A DNA stretch of 57,135 bases from a virus. Positions within the stretch are counted from its first letter, which is position 1; every line of letters begins with the position of its first letter. The notes under the pieces are model-generated. The model was not told the DNA's origin. It worked only from the letters and a program-made list of their open reading frames with translations, and ran no database searches. A program made the translations under genes and the position numbers. Shown one piece after another: positions 15,901 to 24,065 of this stretch. Location of the stretch: IMG/VR virus record IMGVR_UViG_3300035180_004116, positions 1 to 57,135 of that record. One strand, written 5' to 3'.

Positions 15901-18900
15901 GGGTCGCCGCGTTGTTGCTGTCGGGGAAGAAGAACTTGCCGATCGTGTTAGAGCCGTCGTCAGCCAGCTCGACGATGGGCGGGATAGTCTCGCCCATGCC
16001 GGTGACGCGGCCGATGATGTCCATCACCGCCAGCCGTTCCTCTTCAGAATAGCTGGAGAAGATCGACTTTCCACGGCGCATACCCTTGGCGACGCGATCG
16101 GTTGATACCTTGAGCGGACCGGCCACCCGGTCATAGAAGACACGCTTGCGCCAAGACGGATACTTGATACCGTTGGGCGCGTACTTCTGAATGATGTCGT
16201 AGATCTGGTTGAGGCGCTGCACATGCTGCACCATCTCGGCGGTGCGGTCGGGCCACCCCGTATTCTCCATCTGCCACATGCGATCGTGGACGGCCTGGAG
16301 CGTGTTGAGGCTGCGGTCCCACTCAGGCACATCCAGCGGGTCGATGACCACGTCCTTGATGTTATCGAGGGTCAGAACCTTCCGTTCCGGCTGGCTCTCT
16401 TGCTTGACCCGGACTCGATCTTCCGGCGCGGCGTTCATGTAGTCGGGCAGTTCGCCGATCGGGCGGAACAGCTCAGACGCCGTCTTCGAATTGGATGGCG
16501 TACCCTCCGGCACGAAGCCGATTTCGTGGTTGCCCCATTTACCAACCATGTCGGCCACGGTCTGAGGTTGCCCAGACTTGACCTTCTTTACTGCTTCGAC
16601 CCTGACCTGGCGTTCGACGCGCGACTCATTCTTGTTGCGCACGGCGAGCAGTGTGCCTTCCGGCAGATTGAAGGAGTTGCGATCGGCGGTCGGCACTGGC
16701 TTGGCCTGGACCGGCTTGGCAACCGACGCTTCCGCAGGAACAGCGGCTTGCTCACGATACTTGTTGGTCTGGCGCCAATTCAGCGGGTGTTCGTTGGTCG
16801 GCTTGTCGCTGACGGCGCGGGTGAGCTGGCCGTTATCGGCCGCTTCCTTGATCAGGCTGTCATAGATCTTGGGAAGCGCGCGCTTCAGTTCTTCGCGGCT
16901 TTGGAAGTTGGCCGTGGACTGGACGCCAAACTCCTTGGCCCAAGCCAGCGTGAGGCTGCCGTCTTTATTGATGGAGATGTGGCCGACCGGCGCACCGAGG
17001 AACTTCACGCCAACCCGACCTTCTGGCAGTTGGGTGTAGCTGAAGTCGCCATTGAGATCGACTTCGATACCGCCATGGTTCACAACCATTGGCGGGTTTT
17101 TAGCCTTCATCGGCATGTCGGGGCCGGTGACGCTGGGCGTTGCGTACTTCTGATTGATCTCTTCAAGCTGCTTGGTCAGGACACCAATGTCGCCGTGCTG
17201 CTTGAAGGCATCGACGGCTTGCAGGATCTCCTGTTGCTTCTGAGGCGCTGACTCACGGGCGCGCTCGGCTTCCGCCATACGGGCGGCTTCGGCATCCACG
17301 TCGGCAACCGTGGGTGGCACGGTCTCGATAGCTGGCGCGACGTCCTTGCGCTTCTCCAGCCGCAGCTCCTTGGCACGGCGGCGGATCTTGCGGCGCAATG
17401 CGCGGCGCTCCTTCGGCGTCGTCGGGTGTTCATGGCCGAACTCGGCGATGATCTGCGACGGGATGTGGCCGCGCAGCAGACGGGCTTCTTCGGCGACGAG
17501 GCCAGCCTCTTCTTTCTTGGTGGCGCTCTTATAGGTGGCGAGCAGCGCGCGGCGAACCTTCAGTTCTTCGTTGATCCGGGCGCGCGTGGCCAGTGGCCCG
17601 CCTTCATGGACAAGGCCGATCTCATAGGGGTGGCCAACGATCTTCGCCAGTTCATCCCGGTTGTTCTTTTCCAGGATGCCGATCATCTTCTCTCGGATCT
17701 TAGTCAGACGCCGATATTCTGGGTCGGCAGTGACGGCGTTCTCATCGCCGAGCTTTGCCTTGGCGGCGAAGACCTGGAGTTGTCGTTCGACTTCGTCGAG
17801 CTGGGATTGGGCATCGACGGCGCGGTTGTAGCCGGCGAGTGCGTCAGTGATTTCCTTGACGCGCGCTTCCTGCTTGGCGATCTGTCCAGCATATTTAACG
17901 CGCTTGACGTCTGACTTAACGATCTGGCCACTGGCCGCATCGATGTTCGATTGCTCGATGCCACGCGCGGCGGCTTCTTCACTGCTGTCGAACAGACGGA
18001 CAAAGGAGTTGAGGAGGCCGAGATCGCTTTGCTCGGATTTCGGGAACAGCCGGCCGAAAAAGCCGCGCTCGTTCGACCGCAGGAAGGACTGCTCCTTGCC
18101 GCTTACCTTCCAGGAATTGTCGAGGCCGCGTTCCCAGATGCGGCCGGAGATGATGTCTTTGACCAAGACGACATGGCCGGTAGCCGGGTCGACACGGGTC
18201 ACCTCGCCGACATAGATCGGCGTGTCGGAGTTGATGTTGGTCAGGGCCTCAGCATCGACGCCGGGGAACTCACCGGTCAGGCGGAAGTTGGAGCCAAGGG
18301 CATAACTCGCCGTCGGCTCGTAGTCTGGAATGTCGGTGAACTCAGAGATCTTGCCGGTGCTGTCGCCAGAAAGGCCAACGCCAAGTCCGATCGATTTGGG
18401 GTTTCCACCCAGACGTTCGGTCTCACGGCGGATGAAGTCTGAGACGTTGGTCTCCGCCAGGGAGACAATCCGGTTCCAGCTCTTATTGGTCTGCGGTGCG
18501 CCCTGCCACAGACGGTCGATGATGTTGTCATACATCTCCCCGGCTTTGACACGGACGTCGTTGGGGATGACGTTGCTCAGGAAGAAGCGGTACTTCCGCG
18601 GCTTCTCGCCGGTCTTGAGGCCGTTGACGGTAACGTCAGAGCCAACGCCAACTTCCATCCCTTGGCCGGTCGGTTCGCCATAGACGCTGCGGACCACCTC
18701 GCGGCGGAAATTCTCGCCGTAGTCTTGCTCGATCTTCTGGAAGATCTCGTCGATGCTGGCGCCAGGGTTGGCGCTGAACACCGAATAGAAGACATTGGTG
18801 ACGCGCTGTTTCAGCCACTTGGCATGCTTGCGCATGACCCGATCATAGAGATCGCCGGCCTTGCCACTGGCCTTCACATAGGGGCCGAACTTGCCGAGAT

Positions 18901-21079
18901 CGTAGGCGGCATCCATGCCGATATCGGCAATGGCCTCGTCCATGATGTTGCCGGCTTCGATGTCGAGCGCATGCTCGATCATGATCTGGTTGATCATCGC
19001 CTGGGTATCGACGTTGCCGCCGGCTTCTCGGGCCGCTTCGATGCTGGCCTCAAGCTGCGCCTGCACAACTTCTGGCGACAGATCGTTCTCACGTGCGAAA
19101 TCTTCCAGACCTTCCGGGGTCGGGTCATATTCTTGGGTGACGTCGTTGGCCACCTGCTCGGTGAGCGCGGATGCTTTTGGCGTGGTACGCGGTTCGGCCG
19201 GGACGGCCACCAGGTTTGGAGCTGGTGCGGGGGTCGCCGCAGGTTCTGCCTGGCTCTTGATCGCGCGCAAGCTCGCCATATCGGCGCGCGCCTGGTTGAC
19301 GGCGGCCGTGTCCCCAGCGCGGCGGGCACGCTTGACCTCGTTCACCAATCCCTGCTGGACTGCCTTGTGATCATAGGCGGCGTCGGCCAGGCGCTGATGC
19401 AGTGTCGGGCTGAGGTGTTCCTGCTCCGGGTTGGCCACCTCCGGCAGGACATCATGCAGCGAGGCGTCCTGTTCGATTTGCGACGGGACATCGACGCCGG
19501 TCTTTTCCTGGAGGGCGGCGACGGTCTGGGCGATCTTCGCGTCGAGCTGGTCCGGCTGGACATCGACCGGGTTCTCTAGGGTGACGCCAAACTCGTTGGC
19601 CGCCTTCTGCCCCTGGAGAGCGTTGAGATGTTCCTGGAGCTGATCCGGATCAAGGAAATCCGCCGGCACGACGCCGGGGGCAGGCGTTTCAGTTGGCGCG
19701 GTCGTAGCAGGCGTCTCAGGCGTCTGGGTCGCCGCCTGGTCAGGATTGGCTGGTGCCGCTTCCGGTGCCTGGCCGTCTGGGTTGGCCTGGTTGGTCTCGG
19801 CTTTGGCATCGGCGGTCAGCGGTTCGCTGAGGCGGCCACCATCCTTGACGGCATCGACCACGTCTTCGGTCGGGATCGTGCGGTCAATGTTCCGCTTGAT
19901 CCGATCGAACATGAGCTGCCGGCGCTGGAGTTCCGACTGAAGGGCTTCCAGGCGCGATCGTGTTGCAGTGCGGGATTTGGCGTCGGCTGCCGGGCTGGCA
20001 TGCTCGGCCTGAAGATCGCTGATCTCCGATTCGGTTTTGGCGCGCAGCTCGTCCCAATTGCGGACGGTATTGAGGGCGTCGAGGTTCTGGTTGAGTGCGT
20101 CGAGCTTAATCTTCCAGGCGCGGGCGTTGCTGATCTTGGCGGCCGTGTCGCCCTGGTGCCTGTTGATCTCGTCTTCGAGATAGGTCTTCGCCGCCTCCAG
20201 CTTTTCGACCTGCTGGTCGTTCAGGCTGCCAAGGCTGGATGTCGGCACCGCCGGGGCGGCCGGTGGTGTGTCAGCGGGCGGCGTCGGCGGCGGTTCACTG
20301 GCGACCTGGGCGGCCTTCTCGGCGGCAAGTGCCTGTTCTTTGCGGATGACGTCGCGCTCGGCCATGCCACTGAAGGCGCCACCGACGCCGCCGGTAACGC
20401 CACCAAGGGTGCCACCAAGGAGAGCGCCAGTGCCGGCAGCCTCCAAGCTGCGCATCGGGCTATAGCCGTCTTGCAGGCCGATCTCGGTATCGCGCGCCTG
20501 GAGCAGGGCGTCTTGGGCGGTCGAGACCGCGGCGTTGCTCAGACCCTCGGAAATGATGCCGTGCTTGATGCCGGCCTTGATGGAAGCGCCAAGGGTGAGA
20601 TCCACGCCTTCCTTGGCCAGGCCGCGCATCGCCACCTTACCGGCGGCGCCACCTGCACCGAAGCCGATGAGGTTCAGCGGGTCGGCGACGAGACCAGGTA
20701 CTGTATCGAGGATGACCTTGCCGAGGTCGTCGCGCTGAGGCAGAGCGTCGAAGAGAACTTGCATCCGGGCCATGCGGCCGGCTTGCTGCGGATCAGCATG
20801 GTAGGCATCCCAGACGTCCTTGCCCATACCGACGGTATTGGAGCCACGGAAGTTGCGGTCTTTGTAGAAGTAGTCGAGAAGCTGGGAGCTGTTCTGGAAG
20901 CTCGCACCATCGCGCGTCTTGTAGAACTGTTCCATGTCCGCCAAGACCTGCGGGTCTTTAAGCGCGGCAGCGGCAGATTCTTGATTGAGTCCTTCAGCCC
21001 AGCCGAGCGTGGGAGCCGCAGGGCCGGTCTCCTGCCCAGGGACAATTGCTTGGGACAGGATCTTATCGAGGCTTTCCAT
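9935..21079 (-). CDS. Giant internal virion (ejection) protein, 3714 aa
   Basis: One uninterrupted 11.1-kb frame, a fifth of the genome, with GGAG 6 nt before its ATG. Residues 1-240 contain Gly/Ala membrane-seeking stretches (GALLGGTLGGVTGGVGG); about 250-800 is Pro/Ala-rich and coiled-coil; HELGH at 1771-1775 followed by SPAELWAD fits a zinc metallopeptidase with a Glu third ligand; about residues 2780-2810 (ENGYHGVNLDHGSHGA, LVFNEADVRPVDD) resemble the end of ADP-ribosyltransferase-like domains in polyvalent phage/plasmid proteins. The C-terminus (PVGSIIFQLKSYPL, near 3510) recalls T7 gp16-type core proteins. It follows two gp14/gp15-like genes and precedes lysis genes, so it is most likely ejected into the cell with DNA. 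An N4-type virion polymerase was considered, but no polymerase motif was seen. Confidence 0.82.
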   Translation of the reverse strand: MESLDKILSQAIVPGQETGPAAPTLGWAEGLNQESAAAALKDPQVLADMEQFYKTRDGASFQNSSQLLDYFYKDRNFRGSNTVGMGKDVWDAYHADPQQAGRMARMQVLFDALPQRDDLGKVILDTVPGLVADPLNLIGFGAGGAAGKVAMRGLAKEGVDLTLGASIKAGIKHGIISEGLSNAAVSTAQDALLQARDTEIGLQDGYSPMRSLEAAGTGALLGGTLGGVTGGVGGAFSGMAERDVIRKEQALAAEKAAQVASEPPPTPPADTPPAAPAVPTSSLGSLNDQQVEKLEAAKTYLEDEINRHQGDTAAKISNARAWKIKLDALNQNLDALNTVRNWDELRAKTESEISDLQAEHASPAADAKSRTATRSRLEALQSELQRRQLMFDRIKRNIDRTIPTEDVVDAVKDGGRLSEPLTADAKAETNQANPDGQAPEAAPANPDQAATQTPETPATTAPTETPAPGVVPADFLDPDQLQEHLNALQGQKAANEFGVTLENPVDVQPDQLDAKIAQTVAALQEKTGVDVPSQIEQDASLHDVLPEVANPEQEHLSPTLHQRLADAAYDHKAVQQGLVNEVKRARRAGDTAAVNQARADMASLRAIKSQAEPAATPAPAPNLVAVPAEPRTTPKASALTEQVANDVTQEYDPTPEGLEDFARENDLSPEVVQAQLEASIEAAREAGGNVDTQAMINQIMIEHALDIEAGNIMDEAIADIGMDAAYDLGKFGPYVKASGKAGDLYDRVMRKHAKWLKQRVTNVFYSVFSANPGASIDEIFQKIEQDYGENFRREVVRSVYGEPTGQGMEVGVGSDVTVNGLKTGEKPRKYRFFLSNVIPNDVRVKAGEMYDNIIDRLWQGAPQTNKSWNRIVSLAETNVSDFIRRETERLGGNPKSIGLGVGLSGDSTGKISEFTDIPDYEPTASYALGSNFRLTGEFPGVDAEALTNINSDTPIYVGEVTRVDPATGHVVLVKDIISGRIWERGLDNSWKVSGKEQSFLRSNERGFFGRLFPKSEQSDLGLLNSFVRLFDSSEEAAARGIEQSNIDAASGQIVKSDVKRVKYAGQIAKQEARVKEITDALAGYNRAVDAQSQLDEVERQLQVFAAKAKLGDENAVTADPEYRRLTKIREKMIGILEKNNRDELAKIVGHPYEIGLVHEGGPLATRARINEELKVRRALLATYKSATKKEEAGLVAEEARLLRGHIPSQIIAEFGHEHPTTPKERRALRRKIRRRAKELRLEKRKDVAPAIETVPPTVADVDAEAARMAEAERARESAPQKQQEILQAVDAFKQHGDIGVLTKQLEEINQKYATPSVTGPDMPMKAKNPPMVVNHGGIEVDLNGDFSYTQLPEGRVGVKFLGAPVGHISINKDGSLTLAWAKEFGVQSTANFQSREELKRALPKIYDSLIKEAADNGQLTRAVSDKPTNEHPLNWRQTNKYREQAAVPAEASVAKPVQAKPVPTADRNSFNLPEGTLLAVRNKNESRVERQVRVEAVKKVKSGQPQTVADMVGKWGNHEIGFVPEGTPSNSKTASELFRPIGELPDYMNAAPEDRVRVKQESQPERKVLTLDNIKDVVIDPLDVPEWDRSLNTLQAVHDRMWQMENTGWPDRTAEMVQHVQRLNQIYDIIQKYAPNGIKYPSWRKRVFYDRVAGPLKVSTDRVAKGMRRGKSIFSSYSEEERLAVMDIIGRVTGMGETIPPIVELADDGSNTIGKFFFPDSNNAATRLSSVTEQIGAKSDQTLANAIGISNRDAEITPGVAAQPVSMRLIHELGHWSYANLLSIDQRRDFWNIMLQNYYGKDALMAGRLTGRNITPGHGGVTKSPAELWADQYTMYFMKNGRVGIDADNELYWRGDVTPRDVPGIQGLFGSWANRMSELIKDAAKKIMGLFRLQYLDSNSEAALELFDRDLVPILDALLPSEDDKGIASIWKLNPDLSTMEFKTNRGKLLTSAISRMDDWRKQLYLAMRDASPERLDQTLNDVSRDMKGYLFGWKNKRPTDEDFIQGLSRENLFQTLDIVHKWMQENSVHFRQQKGVADIENALSLSTGSLDGEAKSLTEALTGINLDRRDYTPEQHTQLYILSSDLSRELHDAQVAVAREWQKAEGRSLRVDPQVDADAGNIVRIGTPEERMKRGAARGKAAAAHKQRNARLEREAKQVAAEISNVGHKNDPKPAAAPKAAAFNAKTATNAQLFQRVRDGNGGKAAIVELRQRLQAGKINVSPEMSPELASAYNTIKDKTNSALSEAFFDAVKKGDGTRVRAIAIEYNRRAATAIGNGQNATPLLSPSNMSTLRWLGQEISDSHGVGNGGGIPASTRPDLADLVSKVTNRDARTDAIAKTLAYRLFNMIGRAEPGTLDAPNAVTSSDLMKIAGTDGEHGKLATSDSAEFNSMRDLLRVIATSLTAGRSVSPEVSAQVGSLMTRLTMNDADVANITRALLANGGTGTEKDAIDWFGNAWANYVADNVGRAKAIDAAGNLERTNPILAAKLGAQLDTMTEQAAYLLNGLLGNDSARRAFRHTSWYGDMFSNIRRTRPVSDVVSMVDGVVPPIFASDTGHEALTTKTGQQLARLSNWAGVSIEELNRHIMSRPVDGELARSPDGVYLLDSAEIASPETLVDVDTLRSDVMASGKDIPEKSRLLDQISALEDLNSQLAQAYRTFRSTRSPEAVGTIRFLNGQIDGVMSDLRTSVGVDIPSAVQNVLVKDGNFADLSSLATYQPGDSFVRRLTDSLVAEGLVSPDAASRVSGSTISGAALRDVLANAISARTGVSREGAQRVITGILKENGYHGVNLDHGSHGATLVFNEADVRPVDDDFLDLPDQPEDAPDGAPKFGGEFTSAIMDTSHPINPKATYPLAVDGQNFGVPADLVGLMKKMLRQEQPTVDDMQTPARFGAPLQLVNNSGRLRKTNQNVLAKYGEELYPMVHQMTGRDIADIYDILGKLPDAGGFFKKWFRHSRPFFTLGYMDVGQPASHDRIFRALDSGDFTKLQPEEAAAAKKIASFFDAKLSQMRDAGVKIGDIRKKRGGGYVTIVWNNKAMEEKPEAAISAFAKAFTMEWDRMVKDGQVTKAIDPAEAQARAKKLVLKLIDDDAISHLDEHGSLGNAQIDMAFQRVLAFTPEEMDKAGLYDFVHHNLMGIVAKYSDAANRRIVNQRWFGTRNFGFDTYKLVRDFGIDGVAQTLMSNKILRSRFMAPGLGGGMEDNELVGRIYDRITSNPAEARRIADEIFGIIKDGGGTEEAKRAAFDQLMSYSRTDLDTLKDTQLRAKMIVEGLADFGDQGNAISQSEREWTDDMMASYQGRPFARGAFHRPLAHTSKFLRNFNAVTLLPYATVASFPDLVMPLIRSGNMKAWLSGFAKFAGDDAYRKMMRNVGVSIENIVHDSLATIHGTDGSGISNAMFHANLLNPWTDMTRQIAGAVGHQSLIAEQERAMRMIVNGQTNTRQYRQAMRYLRYYGLDDYARPGAKLISDQDVVANDDRIRMAIIKFANEAVFAPNHNDIPLWAQTPVGSIIFQLKSYPLMAAKLAAWTVKEFPNNPKPLLYLLSAGAAFGAGTSAVRDIAQSRGGQDQQSRQFRIHNTDAMAAEFGWKKDSGTTSQDFLSWYVEGLISSGGLGMIGDLLYNQAAQIDNGAYGQMRVLSYIFGPSVGDFTGAMNIASGAEAAIGGADGTGRQRQAVREIAQRIPFIGGQKDIREAIVKSIAGDKTATNSDPWER

Positions 21080-21137
21080 CCGGTTCTCCAGTTTTCCGAA
21101 TGGCGCGATTCTAGGTGTGGCCGGAGAGCCGGTCGTC

Positions 21138-23234
21138 CTACCTGATCTTGTTGTAGAGCAGTAGGTTCATCGGCACGGTGTAGCTCTGGTCCATCAGCAG
21201 CTTGCCGGTCTTCGGGTCCGCCGCGGCAGTGTTCGGATTGGTGAGAAGACGCATCAGACCCTGCTCCGAAATCTGGACACCCTGGCTGGCGGCGCGCTGC
21301 TTGATCTCCGCCGCTTTGGCGGCGATGAGTTGCGACTTCTGCGCATCGGTCAGGCCACCGAACGGATCACCGTAGGAGCCGGTCTGGCTCTTGATGGCCA
21401 TCGCCCAGGTGTTGATGTCGTCGATGATGGCCTGCGCTTTGGCGTATGGCGTCTGGCGAGCGGCCTGCGCGTTTGTGCTGAGCATGTCACTGACGGACTG
21501 GCCGACCTGTTCGCTAGGCGACCCCTGGAACGACGGGCCGACCTTGGCAGGGTTGTAGGTGTAGGAGTCAAGGCGCTGGGCTTGCGCTTCCAACGCCGCG
21601 ACGAGTTGGTCGGCGCTCATGTCGTCAGGCCGGGGCGGCAACAGTACATCGCTCTGCGGCAGGCTGATCTCGTTCTTGATCGTACTGGCCATCTGACGAA
21701 TGACGGCTGCGTTGTGGCGCGCGGCCTGGGTGACGTCTGACGTGGCGCCCGGCAGCAGCGTGCTATCGGTGATGGCCTTCGCTTTGTCCAGGTAGTGATT
21801 GGCGAAGTTGCCCCACGGCTTGCCGTACCATTGCTGTTCAAATGTTGAGCCGGCCTCAACCTGATCGGCGACGCGCTGGGTGGCATCCTGGTTGAACGTC
21901 TTCAGATGGAAGTTCGTGATTGCATTGTTGACGGCTGCTTGCTCGTTTACACCCGCGCCGATGTCGTTGGCGATGGCCTCGCGAATGGCGATGCCAGCTT
22001 CCTTCGACGGGATGACGTAGTCTTTCGACAGTTCCTTGAGATGGTTGGCCGCCGCCTTTGCAACCTTGTCGTTGATGCCTGGTGTCTGGAACGGATAGTT
22101 GTTGGCCGCCTCTGCCGTGTCGGCAGACGTCCGCTGGATCTCGTTGAGGTCGATGCTCTTTGTCGCCTGGGCTGTCAGGCCGGCGATCGTTGACGGGATC
22201 GACTGGATGCGACGGTTGCGCGCTTCCGCGTAAAGATTGTCCAGCTCGGGTTTGGTCGGCGGCGTGCCGCGGGCCGCGATATAGTATTGTTTTACGAGGT
22301 TGTCGAAGGAACCGCGGTCCTGCACGTTCAATGCCTGGACGATCGCCGGGTCTTGCGAGATGGTGGCAGCCGTGGCAGCGGCGACCTTGTTCTGGCCGGC
22401 GGCGATGAATGGCGCCTGGTGCTGGCTCCAGGCCGACACGGCATTAGCCGGCGGGGAGAAGCCATTGGCGATGGCGGAAGCAGCAGACGATGCGGCGATC
22501 GGGTCGAACGGCAACCCGGTCTGCTGCGCCATCGTGGCGGCGTTGTTCATGTATCCCCAATACGCCTGCTCGTTGGCCTGGCGCTGCTGGAACTCGCGGC
22601 CGGCATTCGCGTCGGCGCGCGCCTGCTGCTGCTTTTGGAGATTACGGATCACATATGGTTTGAGAGCTTCCTGTGCCTGGGGGCTGATATACGGATATGC
22701 CTGCGGGATGTCAGCCGGGCTGGTGAGTTCGTCGAACTTCGGATTTTGCAGCGCGGACGTGACTTCGTTGTCCAGCATCTGGCTGCTCCAGTTGTCGTAG
22801 AATTTGGAATTTGCCAGGAACATTTGGTCGCCGATCTGCTGGCCGAAGCGATCGACAAGGGCGCCGTGCCACTTGTCGCGATCGTAGCCAGCATCCTTGA
22901 TGGCGTCCTTGGCGTATTGCTGCATCTTGTTCTTGCCGTCGAGGTCGGCAAGTTGTTGCTGGAACGTGGCAGCGTCGGCCGCCTTGTTCTGTGAACTGAG
23001 ATAGCTCTGAAGCGCCTGGCCAGCGGGGAAGGCGCCCTGCATGTAACCGTCATTGCCTGCCAGGTCGTACATCATTTTCTGGGCGTCAGCCGGCGTCAGC
23101 TTCACACCGCGGGCTGCCGCGTCGTCAATCATCTTGGTGAAGAGCTGGGCGTTCTGGAGACGCTGCTGGCGAGCCTTGTCCCAGGCATTGTCGAATGAGT
23201 CGTATTGTGCGCCGAGGCCCGGATTAAAGGTCAT
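21138..23234 (-). CDS. Internal virion protein, gp15-like, 698 aa
   Basis: A long, Gln/Ala-rich, largely helical protein with stretches such as RNLQKQQQARADANAGREFQQRQ and no membrane segment. Size (T7 gp15 is 747 aa) and position between a smaller membrane-seeking protein and the giant protein match the gp14-gp15-gp16 ejection set of short-tailed phages. It probably forms the periplasmic part of the DNA-ejection channel. The ATG at 23234 overlaps the upstream stop as TGATG, with GGAG 7 nt before it. Confidence 0.7.
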   Translation of the reverse strand: MTFNPGLGAQYDSFDNAWDKARQQRLQNAQLFTKMIDDAAARGVKLTPADAQKMMYDLAGNDGYMQGAFPAGQALQSYLSSQNKAADAATFQQQLADLDGKNKMQQYAKDAIKDAGYDRDKWHGALVDRFGQQIGDQMFLANSKFYDNWSSQMLDNEVTSALQNPKFDELTSPADIPQAYPYISPQAQEALKPYVIRNLQKQQQARADANAGREFQQRQANEQAYWGYMNNAATMAQQTGLPFDPIAASSAASAIANGFSPPANAVSAWSQHQAPFIAAGQNKVAAATAATISQDPAIVQALNVQDRGSFDNLVKQYYIAARGTPPTKPELDNLYAEARNRRIQSIPSTIAGLTAQATKSIDLNEIQRTSADTAEAANNYPFQTPGINDKVAKAAANHLKELSKDYVIPSKEAGIAIREAIANDIGAGVNEQAAVNNAITNFHLKTFNQDATQRVADQVEAGSTFEQQWYGKPWGNFANHYLDKAKAITDSTLLPGATSDVTQAARHNAAVIRQMASTIKNEISLPQSDVLLPPRPDDMSADQLVAALEAQAQRLDSYTYNPAKVGPSFQGSPSEQVGQSVSDMLSTNAQAARQTPYAKAQAIIDDINTWAMAIKSQTGSYGDPFGGLTDAQKSQLIAAKAAEIKQRAASQGVQISEQGLMRLLTNPNTAAADPKTGKLLMDQSYTVPMNLLLYNKIR

Positions 23235-24058
23235 CAAAGCACTCCGTTGAAGCGGTCATACCGGTGGTCGACGTCGCTGCTCCCAGCAAGCAAGGTAGAG
23301 AGATTGGTTCCCTTGACCGTTTGGTCGATACCTTGCAGCGTCTTGCCGACCGCCGAGTTGAGGCCATCGATGTTGAGATTGCCCTGCTGATTGCCGATCT
23401 GATTGCCAAGCTGGTTCCAGATGCCGGAGCCACCCTTGCCGAAGCCAAGCGCCAGCGCATTGATCGGCTGGCCGTAGACATTGTTGACCTCTGAGAGAAT
23501 GTCGCTGCGGTTCTTGGTCGTCAGGTCATTCTGATTAGTGAGGCGAGAGACGGCGTCTGACCACGAAGTATCGCGCGCAGCCTGATAGGCAGGTGCAATG
23601 TTGGCGGTGAAGACGTCGGCGAGCCGCTTCGGTGCGATCATTGAAGCATCCATGCCACGTTCGATATCGCCAGCAGTGGACTGGCTTGAGACCATCTTGG
23701 CATAGCGATCGAGATCGTTCATCTTCGATGCCATCAACTGGTCCGAGTAACCCTTAACTTCGTCTGGCGTGATGATGTCGCGTGGGCCAAGCTGGCCATA
23801 AGCATCACGAATGGCCTTCTCATATTCGTTGACGCGGGTGACGAGATCGTTGCGCAGGCTCTCATCATACTGCCCGGCATTCATCTGCTGGGCAATGATC
23901 TGAGACATCTGTTGCGACAGTCCGCTGTTCTTGTCCAGGGCCTGATTGAGATTGTCGTTGGCGTTATACCAATCGAAGAGCTGGCCACCCAACTTACCAA
24001 TGTTGGAGTTGCCGCCGAACTGGCCGACTAGATCACCAAGAATGCTGCCCCATCCCAT
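23234..24058 (-). CDS. Internal virion protein, gp14-like, 274 aa
   Basis: Begins MGWGSILGDLVGQFGG, a Gly-rich amphipathic start typical of small ejection proteins that insert in the outer membrane. The rest is helical and Asn/Gln-rich, with another Gly/Asn-rich stretch (LGNQIGNQQGN) near the end. It is first of three consecutive ejection-type genes. Assignment rests on order, size and composition rather than on a defining motif. Confidence 0.6.
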   Translation of the reverse strand: MGWGSILGDLVGQFGGNSNIGKLGGQLFDWYNANDNLNQALDKNSGLSQQMSQIIAQQMNAGQYDESLRNDLVTRVNEYEKAIRDAYGQLGPRDIITPDEVKGYSDQLMASKMNDLDRYAKMVSSQSTAGDIERGMDASMIAPKRLADVFTANIAPAYQAARDTSWSDAVSRLTNQNDLTTKNRSDILSEVNNVYGQPINALALGFGKGGSGIWNQLGNQIGNQQGNLNIDGLNSAVGKTLQGIDQTVKGTNLSTLLAGSSDVDHRYDRFNGVL

Positions 24059-24065
24059 GTTGGCC

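Noticed and set aside
19628-21145. 505-codon plus-strand frame opposite the giant gene
   Set aside because: Antisense shadow with no start signal, composition unlike a real protein.
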